From Natrialbaceae archaeon Tc-Br11_E2g1 (GTDB lineage: Archaea > Halobacteriota > Halobacteria > Halobacteriales > Natrialbaceae): a stretch of DNA of 5,818 nt. A program made the position numbers and the translations under genes. The notes under the pieces are model-generated. The model was not told where the DNA came from, searched no databases, and saw nothing but the letters and a program-made list of their open reading frames with translations. Within the stretch, counting starts at the first letter, position 1, and each line of letters opens with the position of its first letter. Positions 1 to 3,493 of the stretch are shown piece after piece. The stretch covers positions 1 to 5,818 of the forward strand of contig LKNC01000184.1 in assembly GCA_001564255.1 (NCBI GenBank). Direction: 5' to 3'.

Positions 1-48
1 TCGGAAAACGATACACACTCAAAGGAGGAGCGGTAATCAACGGACAGC

Positions 49-122
49 GCCAGGGGAGCATGGGCGGTTCATGCACTCGACTTGTAATCGAGACTTCACG
101 GGTTCAAATCCCGTCCCTGGCT
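49..122 (+). tRNA. tRNA-Thr (anticodon UGU)
   Basis: A full cloverleaf can be drawn. The 7-bp acceptor stem is 49-55 with 115-121, with U122 as discriminator, and CCA is not encoded. The D stem is GCAT/ATGC (58-61 with 71-74). The anticodon stem is CTCGA/TCGAG (76-80 with 88-92) around loop CTTGTAA, which places TGT at 83-85. The variable loop is 5 nt, and the T stem ACGGG/CCCGT (98-102 with 110-114) closes loop TTCAAAT. There is no intron. A T4 run at 122-125 follows directly and may end transcription. One oddity is in the core: positions equivalent to 8, 14 and 21 read G, G and C instead of the near-universal T, A and A, and the D arm can close to 5 bp (GCATG/CATGC). The 48 nt upstream show no clear TATA element. 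Confidence 0.94.
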
Positions 123-142
123 TTTCTGCACCGTGAGCGTGT

Positions 143-167
143 GAAAAGCCGACGGTGGGATTTGAAC
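143..167 (-). repeat. inverted tRNA 3'-end fragment
   Basis: Read on the minus strand, this 25-nt segment matches tRNA-Thr positions 102-126 at 20 of 25 bases. The first 11 (GTTCAAATCCC) and last 8 (GGCTTTTC) are identical. The differing middle still obeys tRNA 3'-end geometry: T-loop TTCAAAT, T-stem strand CCCAC, acceptor strand CGTCGGC, discriminator T. It therefore looks like the 3' end of another tRNA whose 5' acceptor would be GCCGACG. The match stops at the T-loop boundary, and no matching 5' half is present. The likely origin is a remnant of an integrative element's attachment site. With 119-126 it also forms an 8-bp inverted pair (GGCTTTTC/GAAAAGCC). Confidence 0.7.
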
Positions 168-171
168 GAGA

Positions 172-206
172 CCGAGGTTCTGCGAACGAAGTGAGCAGGT
201 TCTCGG
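172..206. other. hairpin inside the tRNA-fragment cassette
   Basis: Two stems nest around a symmetric GTT/GTT internal loop: CCGAG/CTCGG (172-176 with 202-206) and CTGC/GCAG (180-183 with 195-198). The apical loop is GAACGAAGTGA. It lies between the inverted fragment at 143-167 and the direct fragment starting at 212. The perfect 11-bp pair GGGATTTGAAC (157-167) and GTTCAAATCCC (212-222) encloses it, so the whole 157-222 stretch can fold into one long interrupted hairpin. Its function is unknown. It could be a small non-autonomous repeat or simply integration debris. Confidence 0.6.
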
Positions 207-211
207 ACGTA

Positions 212-234
212 GTTCAAATCCCGTCCCTGACTTT
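212..234 (+). repeat. direct copy of the tRNA-Thr 3' end (attachment-site footprint)
   Basis: These 23 nt match tRNA-Thr positions 102-124 at 22 of 23 bases (G120 is A here). The match runs from the last T-stem base through the T-loop, T stem, acceptor strand and the first downstream Ts. Upstream of 212 the sequence does not resemble a tRNA. Exact 3'-end duplications of this kind are the classic product of tyrosine-recombinase integration into a tRNA gene. Only about 88 nt separate the two copies, so any element once between them has been lost, or this copy is the far end of a tandem array of which only scars remain. No integrase gene is visible in the window. Confidence 0.75.
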
Positions 235-309
235 GCCCTCGAGCGCCTGATCGACGTCGGCGACGAGCTCGACGATACGGCCTACGAAGTCCATCTCTAC
301 GAGTTTCAG
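235..309 (+). pseudogene. short coding-like scrap, gene unknown
   Basis: Beginning exactly where the tRNA-end copy stops, the frame starting at 235 reads ALERLIDVGDELDD and then TAYEVHLYEFQ, with mostly G/C third positions and an acidic composition typical of haloarchaeal proteins. Past about 310 it loses this character and reaches a stop at 391-393. There is no start codon or ribosome binding site, so this looks like a fragment of a gene cut by integration or deletion. I cannot name the family. The minus strand also has a short open frame here (ATG at 292-294), so the strand choice is tentative. Confidence 0.25.
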
Positions 310-310
310 A

Positions 311-327
311 CGACCCCTGTAGGGTCG
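311..327. other. small palindrome in the region before the lipoprotein gene
   Basis: CGACCC (311-316) and GGGTCG (322-327) pair perfectly around the 5-nt loop CTGTA. The palindrome lies about 60 nt upstream of the TATA-like element of the lipoprotein gene. It could be an operator or an old transcription end. No T tract follows it. Apart from this and the promoter, I see nothing in 310-410. Confidence 0.4.
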
Positions 328-387
328 AAGGCGGATACGGTGAATACTCCGATGACTAGTGGCGCACAATTAAACCAAAATCTCTTC

Positions 388-394
388 TTATAAA
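388..394 (+). promoter_or_regulatory. TATA-like box for the lipoprotein gene
   Basis: TTATAAA stands in a locally AT-rich stretch (about 365-410) within otherwise GC-rich DNA. With the usual archaeal spacing of about 25 nt, transcription would begin near 415-420, only a few bases before the ATG at 423. A C-plus-A-run (CCAAAA, 375-380) lies upstream but further away than a standard BRE. The start site would decide whether the ribosome binding site at 411-419 is transcribed in full. Confidence 0.5.
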
Positions 395-410
395 CAGTGG
401 ACAAATACAG

Positions 411-419
411 GGTGGTGAT
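411..419 (+). promoter_or_regulatory. ribosome binding site serving the upstream mini-frame
   Basis: GGTGGTGAT differs at one base from GGAGGTGAT, the complement of the haloarchaeal 16S 3' end. The GGTGG core lies 7 nt before ATG 423, an ideal distance. It is 33 nt before ATG 449 and 15 nt before TTG 431. The site therefore fits the 8-codon frame rather than the lipoprotein start. Confidence 0.5.
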
Positions 420-422
420 ATT

Positions 423-449
423 ATGCCCCTTTGTCATCGAGGGCTCTGA
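423..449 (+). CDS. candidate 8-codon upstream ORF (leader peptide)
   Basis: ATG at 423-425 opens a frame encoding MPLCHRGL and ending at TGA 447-449. That stop overlaps the lipoprotein ATG (449-451) in the arrangement TGATG, which is typical of translational coupling. It has the only well-spaced ribosome binding site in the region. It may be a leader whose translation delivers ribosomes to the lipoprotein start. It could instead be chance, with the lipoprotein starting at TTG 431 on a nearly leaderless transcript. A frameshift error near 430-448 would also create this picture. Confidence 0.35.
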   Translation: MPLCHRGL

Positions 450-1387
450 TGGGACCGATAAACCGTAGAGAACTACTCACAGCGGTTCTCGCTGGAAGTG
501 TTACGATAGCAGGGTGTATGCAATCAGGAGACGACGATGAAGTTCGTGATGGGGACGATACCACCGGTGTTGAGCCGGATGATGGGGGAGATGCCACCGG
601 TTTTGAGCCGGATGAGGACTCGAAATTCGCGTCGTTCGAGTTCTCCGGTCTGGATCTGGAGGTAAGTTTGAAAGATGACGTTGAAGTCGACGAGGTACGG
701 ATGACCGATCCGGATGGGGAGGAAGTTAGAACAGTGGAGTACGGGCCAGGGGTAACCAAAAACGTCATATTCATGATGGGAACGTTCGATGGGGAGTATA
801 CATTTGCTGCAATAGTGGATGGCGAAATCGTGGAGGAACATCACGTAGAGTTCTCACCTGATCTCGAGTTGATCGACATTCACCGATCGAACTTCGATGA
901 TCCGCTTGATACCGAAGAGCTGGACGGGCGTCATTATCAGGTCGTTCGAGATGCCCAGATTTTCGATGTAGTTCTCGAAAACACCGGTAATGTCCCAATC
1001 ACGGTATCTAGGGATGGTGTTAGAATAATAGAGGGTGGGCCGGACGATCCATTCACCCCTGATGACATCGGCCATACGGAACGAACGTCGATCGCTCCAG
1101 GAGAACAGGCGGCAGTTCAAGCGCTCGGCGGGCTCGGGTACTTCGTGTCTCCAGCACGGGGCTTCGAAGGATCTTACGATGACTCCGAGTATCCGGAGAA
1201 AATAGAAGAGTTGTGTAATGATACTACCAAAGAGCTCACAGTAAGAGTTCGCGGTAGGGGCGCGAATACCTACGAAGTAGGCGGCATAGAAATACTCTAT
1301 TCGGGAGATACGATCGAAGGGACGACCGCTACTAACCGGGTTGGGACCAGCACCTGTCAGTCGATAACGAAGAAAAACGGATCCTGA
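449..1387 (+). CDS. Tat-exported lipoprotein, function unknown
   Basis: The product is 312 residues from ATG 449. The N terminus has a twin-arginine motif (NRRELL, residues 5-10), a short hydrophobic stretch, and a lipobox IAGC with the modified cysteine at residue 23. It should therefore be exported folded through the Tat pathway and anchored to the outer face of the membrane by lipid. Residues 24-56 form an acidic Asp/Gly-rich linker containing an 11-residue duplication. The rest looks like two beta-sandwich (Ig-like) regions, about 57-140 and 150-300. The second contains LENTGNVPITV (176-186), the kind of strand pattern common in haloarchaeal surface proteins. Cys256 and Cys303 could form a disulfide. 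I cannot assign a ligand or activity. Codon use is clearly less GC-biased than in the downstream genes (AGA, ATA, AAA and TTG are common). Together with the tRNA scars just upstream, this suggests a transferred gene. TTG 431 is an alternative start adding six residues. The signal peptide supports ATG 449. Confidence 0.85.
   Translation: MGPINRRELLTAVLAGSVTIAGCMQSGDDDEVRDGDDTTGVEPDDGGDATGFEPDEDSKFASFEFSGLDLEVSLKDDVEVDEVRMTDPDGEEVRTVEYGPGVTKNVIFMMGTFDGEYTFAAIVDGEIVEEHHVEFSPDLELIDIHRSNFDDPLDTEELDGRHYQVVRDAQIFDVVLENTGNVPITVSRDGVRIIEGGPDDPFTPDDIGHTERTSIAPGEQAAVQALGGLGYFVSPARGFEGSYDDSEYPEKIEELCNDTTKELTVRVRGRGANTYEVGGIEILYSGDTIEGTTATNRVGTSTCQSITKKNGS
551..616 (+). repeat. 33-nt tandem duplication in the lipoprotein linker
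   Basis: Two 33-nt units (551-583 and 584-616) match at 28 of 33 positions. The best core is CCACCGGTNTTGAGCCGGAT. The unit length is 11 codons, so the frame is kept, giving GDDTTGVEPDD followed by GDATGFEPDED. It lengthens the acidic spacer between the lipid-anchored cysteine and the folded domains. Unit number could vary between strains. Confidence 0.75.
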
Positions 1388-1415
1388 TATACCGCCGGAC
1401 AGGAGACATACTTGT

Positions 1416-1444
1416 GAGTGTTCGCCTCGAGGAACCCGACACTC
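1416..1444 (+). other. hairpin downstream of the lipoprotein gene
   Basis: GAGTGT (1416-1421) pairs with ACACTC (1439-1444), and the palindrome CCTCGAGG lies in the loop. It starts 29 nt after the lipoprotein stop, in the 141-nt gap between convergent genes. It may help end or stabilise the transcript. No T tract follows, so it is only a weak terminator candidate. Confidence 0.3.
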
Positions 1445-1470
1445 GATACGGATCGCCGTAACTATCTACC

Positions 1471-1502
1471 GGAGCAACCGCAAGACGGTCCGCGATTGCT
1501 CC
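1471..1502 (-). terminator. stem-loop just past the CBS-domain gene
   Basis: On the minus strand GGAGCAATCGC (1502-1492) pairs with GCGGTTGCTCC (1481-1471). This gives an 11-bp stem with one U-G wobble and a 10-nt loop. On the plus strand the same position would be an A-C mismatch, so the structure favours the CBS-gene transcript. It begins 26 nt past that gene's stop. No strong T run follows, so it may be a 3'-end structure rather than a classical terminator. Confidence 0.4.
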
Positions 1503-1528
1503 AGAACGGACGTACGCAGTCAGTAGAG

Positions 1529-1963
1529 TCAGGCGTGTTCGTACGGCGGGATTTCCGCTTCGACGACGTCACTGAGCAGTTTCATCTCCCGGCCGAGGAG
1601 CACGACGAAGTCGTCGAAGGTGACGATTCCGGCCAGGTTTCCGTCCGCGTCAGTCGCCGGAATCCGCCGGACGTTCTCCGCTTCCATCGTCCGGAGGACG
1701 TCGAAGATGCCGGTGTCGGCGTCGACCGTCACGAGCTCCTCGCTCATTACGTCCGCGGCGGTCACACTCGAGGGGTCTTTCCCCTCGGCGACCGCCTCGA
1801 GTGCGACGTCACGATCCGTGACGATTCCCGTCGGCCGGTCGCCCTCGAGGACGACGACGCTGCCGACGTCTTCTTCGTCCATCAGCTGTGTGAGGTCCGT
1901 GAGGGAGGTATCGGCCGACGCGGTCACGACCTGTTCTCGAACGATCGATTTGATCTGGGGCAT
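1529..1963 (-). CDS. two-CBS-domain protein
   Basis: This 144-residue soluble protein is made almost wholly of a CBS pair (Bateman module). CBS1 spans about residues 7-62 and CBS2 about 68-126. Each ends in the ribose/phosphate-binding signature GxxTxxD: GIVTDRD (46-52) and GIVTFDD (112-118). Such modules bind adenosyl ligands such as AMP, ATP or SAM. Standalone copies usually act as energy or ligand sensors for a partner protein, which cannot be identified here. The start is supported by GGAAGGTGA six nt before the ATG. The gene is transcribed away from the HAD gene and towards the lipoprotein gene. Its GC-rich, acidic character fits the chromosomal background. The family call is secure, but the cellular role is unknown. 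Confidence 0.93.
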   Translation of the reverse strand: MPQIKSIVREQVVTASADTSLTDLTQLMDEEDVGSVVVLEGDRPTGIVTDRDVALEAVAEGKDPSSVTAADVMSEELVTVDADTGIFDVLRTMEAENVRRIPATDADGNLAGIVTFDDFVVLLGREMKLLSDVVEAEIPPYEHA

Positions 1964-1969
1964 ACGAGG

Positions 1970-1978
1970 TCACCTTCC
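1970..1978 (-). promoter_or_regulatory. ribosome binding site of the CBS-domain gene
   Basis: On the minus strand GGAAGGTGA lies 6 nt before the ATG at 1963 and matches the haloarchaeal anti-Shine-Dalgarno over GGTGA. It fixes the start codon and implies a transcript with a leader. Confidence 0.65.
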
Positions 1979-2024
1979 ATCGCGCGGGGGTGCCGGCGAC
2001 GGGGGGAGCCACCATCCGTGCCAA

Positions 2025-2031
2025 CATAAAT
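2025..2031 (-). promoter_or_regulatory. TATA-like box for the CBS-domain gene
   Basis: ATTTATG on the minus strand is the only AT-rich heptamer in the 138-nt divergent gap. Transcription would start near 2000, giving a leader of about 38 nt that contains the ribosome binding site at 1978-1970. Read on the plus strand (CATAAAT) it is too far from the HAD start for a leaderless transcript, so I assign it to the CBS gene. Confidence 0.5.
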
Positions 2032-2035
2032 CTCA

Positions 2036-2081
2036 CCGGGTCGAGCGTGACGGGACGTCGAGACCCGAACGCTCAACCCGG
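2036..2081. promoter_or_regulatory. 13-bp inverted repeat in the divergent CBS/HAD promoter region
   Basis: CCGGGTCGAGCGT (2036-2048) and ACGCTCAACCCGG (2069-2081) are complementary at 12 of 13 positions across a 20-nt spacer. The spacer can itself pair CGGG/CCCG (2051-2054 with 2064-2067). The repeat sits directly upstream of the CBS-gene TATA-like element and ends 20 nt before the HAD start. That position suits an operator controlling one or both genes, or a structured HAD leader. Confidence 0.5.
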
Positions 2082-2101
2082 AGAACGCCCTACCCCCGGT
2101 G

Positions 2102-2896
2102 ATGACTGCTTACGAGGCGGCGATTCTCGATGTCGACGGAACGATCGTCCGTGGTGATCGACTCATTCCGGGCGCAGCCGACGGACTGGGGGCCCTCGAG
2201 GACGCGGGGCTCTCGACGTTGCTCTTCTCGAACAATCCGACCCGTGGGGCGGGACACTACCGCAATCGGCTCGCGGGCCACGGGGTCGACGTCGACGCCG
2301 GCAACGTCCTCACGTCGGCGACGGTCACGTCGGAGTATCTCCGTGCCAACCACGGCGAGGAGTCGATCTACCTGCTCGGCGAGGACCGCCTCGAGGCGAT
2401 CCTCGAAGGGGCCGGGCTAACCGTGACGGACGATCCAACGGCGGCGGATCTGGTCGTCGGTTCGATCGACCGGGAGTTCGACTACGGCGACCTCGAGCGT
2501 GCGCTCGTGGCGCTCGACCGTGACCTCCCGTTCTACGGCACCGATCCCGACGTGACGATCCCGACCGACGAGGGCACTGCTCCGGGGACGGGTGCCGTCC
2601 TCGCGGCGATGGAGGCCGTCGCGGGTCGGGAACCCGACGCCATCCTCGGGAAACCCTCGGGGGTGGCCGCGGTTGCGGCGATGGACCGACTCGGAGCACG
2701 CCCCGGACACACCCTCGTCGTCGGCGACCGACTGGATACCGACGTCGCCCTCGGGAACCGGGCGGGGATGACGACAGCCGTCGTCCTCTCGGGGATCACG
2801 ACGCGGGCGGACCTCGAGGCGTCGGCGATCGACCCGGACTACGTCTTAGAGTCACTGGGGGAGGTCGGATCGATCCTCCGAGAAGGGACGGAGTGA
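2102..2896 (+). CDS. HAD-superfamily hydrolase, subfamily IIA (NagD-like phosphatase)
   Basis: The 264-residue cytosolic protein has all four HAD motifs. Motif I is DVDGT (10-14), with nucleophile Asp10 and acid/base Asp12. Motif II is Ser43 in FSNNPTR. Motif III is Lys184 in GKPS. Motif IV is GDRLDTD (208-214), with Mg-binding aspartates. A cap domain lies between motifs II and III, about residues 60-180. The stretch YGTDPD (145-150) matches the NagD-type signature, usually TNPD. The protein should hydrolyse a small phosphate ester. NagD relatives act on nucleotides, p-nitrophenyl phosphate or phosphoglycolate, and the substrate cannot be read from this sequence. ATG 2102 is preferred over the adjacent GTG 2099. 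No good ribosome binding site is seen (a GGAG lies about 18 nt upstream), so a leaderless mRNA or weak initiation is likely. Its 3' end faces the thioesterase gene, 13 nt away. Confidence 0.92.
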   Translation: MTAYEAAILDVDGTIVRGDRLIPGAADGLGALEDAGLSTLLFSNNPTRGAGHYRNRLAGHGVDVDAGNVLTSATVTSEYLRANHGEESIYLLGEDRLEAILEGAGLTVTDDPTAADLVVGSIDREFDYGDLERALVALDRDLPFYGTDPDVTIPTDEGTAPGTGAVLAAMEAVAGREPDAILGKPSGVAAVAAMDRLGARPGHTLVVGDRLDTDVALGNRAGMTTAVVLSGITTRADLEASAIDPDYVLESLGEVGSILREGTE

Positions 2897-2909
2897 CCAC
2901 GAGACGGTG

Positions 2910-3356
2910 TCAGCGGCTCCCGTTTTCGCCCTCGAGGGCCTCCCGTCTGAGCCGTTCGCCCTCCTCGCTGGCGACGGTGAGGTCGGGGACGGAGGTCGGC
3001 CTGTGGTCGTCGTCGATGGCGACGAAGACGAAGTACGATTCGGTGGTCAGTTCCCGATCGCCGGTCCGCATGTCTTCCCGGTAGACCCGGAGTCGGACCT
3101 TGACGCTCGTCTCGGTCGTGTCGTATGCGTAGGCGGTGATGAAGGCGACGTCACCGAGGTGGATCGGGAGCTCGAAGTTCATCTGGTTTACCCAGGCGGT
3201 GACACAGGTCTCACCGGAAAAGCGCATCGCCGACATGGCACCGATCTCGTCCATCCACTTCATCACGGAGCCCCCGTGGGTGGTCCCGAGCATGTTCGTG
3301 TGGTTTGGCTGGACCATCTCACGGTTCTCGATGTAGGTCTCCATCAGGTCGGTCAT
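2910..3356 (-). CDS. hotdog-fold acyl-CoA thioesterase
   Basis: The 148-residue protein has the size of a single-hotdog YciA/ACOT-type thioesterase, which hydrolyses acyl-CoA to a free acid and CoA, usually as an oligomer. The N-terminal signature is clear: PNHTNMLGTTHGG (17-29) followed by WMDEIG (34-39). Asn21 and Asp36 correspond to the family's catalytic pair, and HGG starts the central helix. The following strands (VNQMNFELPI, then GDVAFITAYAY, about 56-78) are typical of the fold, as is SVKVRLRVYRED (84-95). The acidic tail (after about 125) is family-variable. There is no ribosome binding site before the ATG, so translation is probably leaderless. Met5 is an alternative start. The gene is divergent from the TraB-S2P operon and convergent with the HAD gene. 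Its physiological acyl-CoA is unknown. It could serve CoA recycling in fatty-acid or branched-chain catabolism. Confidence 0.92.
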   Translation of the reverse strand: MTDLMETYIENREMVQPNHTNMLGTTHGGSVMKWMDEIGAMSAMRFSGETCVTAWVNQMNFELPIHLGDVAFITAYAYDTTETSVKVRLRVYREDMRTGDRELTTESYFVFVAIDDDHRPTSVPDLTVASEEGERLRREALEGENGSR

Positions 3357-3411
3357 CGACGGGGGCTAACAAGGGTGGGGCAATCAGTCTTGCTTGCTGT
3401 GACCACGAAAC

Positions 3412-3443
3412 CACGACACGGTCTGTCGTGACACTCGTTTTTT
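3412..3443 (+). promoter_or_regulatory. palindrome plus T6 in the thioesterase/TraB divergent gap
   Basis: CACGACA (3412-3418) and TGTCGTG (3424-3430) form a perfect 7-bp stem around CGGTC. TTTTTT follows at 3438-3443. The shape resembles an intrinsic terminator, but no plus-strand gene ends nearby. In this 137-nt divergent gap a regulator-binding site is the more natural reading. A second small palindrome, TATCG/CGATA (3448-3460), follows before the TraB start. Confidence 0.4.
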
Positions 3444-3464
3444 GCCCTATCGCTTCGATAACCG

Positions 3465-3470
3465 TAAAAG
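3465..3470 (+). promoter_or_regulatory. weak TATA-like element before the TraB-family gene
   Basis: TAAAAG lies about 25 nt before ATG 3494, the spacing expected for a leaderless haloarchaeal transcript. There is no ribosome binding site in front of this ATG, which supports leaderless expression. The motif itself is weak. CTATTTA at 3478-3484 is too close to the start to serve. Confidence 0.35.
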
Positions 3471-3493
3471 CCGCCGTCTATTTACCTTGGCTA

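Noticed and set aside
1..48. Promoter of the tRNA gene
   Set aside because: There is no TATA-like hexamer at the expected distance. AAAGGAGGAG looks like a ribosome binding site but no reading frame follows it.
431..448. TTG 431 as the lipoprotein start
   Set aside because: It is possible, but it adds residues before a complete Tat signal that already begins naturally at ATG 449. Spacing to the ribosome binding site is poor. Kept only as an alternative.
1418..2029. Long plus-strand open frame opposite the CBS gene
   Set aside because: It is an antisense shadow of a clear two-CBS-domain gene, and its translation is Arg-rich without any domain.
2099..2101. GTG 2099 as the HAD start
   Set aside because: It is directly followed by ATG with no difference in context. 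ATG is the more usual start, and the choice changes only one residue.
2907..3431. Plus-strand open frame opposite the thioesterase
   Set aside because: It is a shadow of the hotdog gene, which carries the intact catalytic signature on the other strand.
3305..3493. 63-residue N-terminal extension of the TraB-family protein
   Set aside because: The extension lacks family similarity, overlaps the divergent thioesterase start and runs through palindromic promoter DNA. ATG 3494 fits better.
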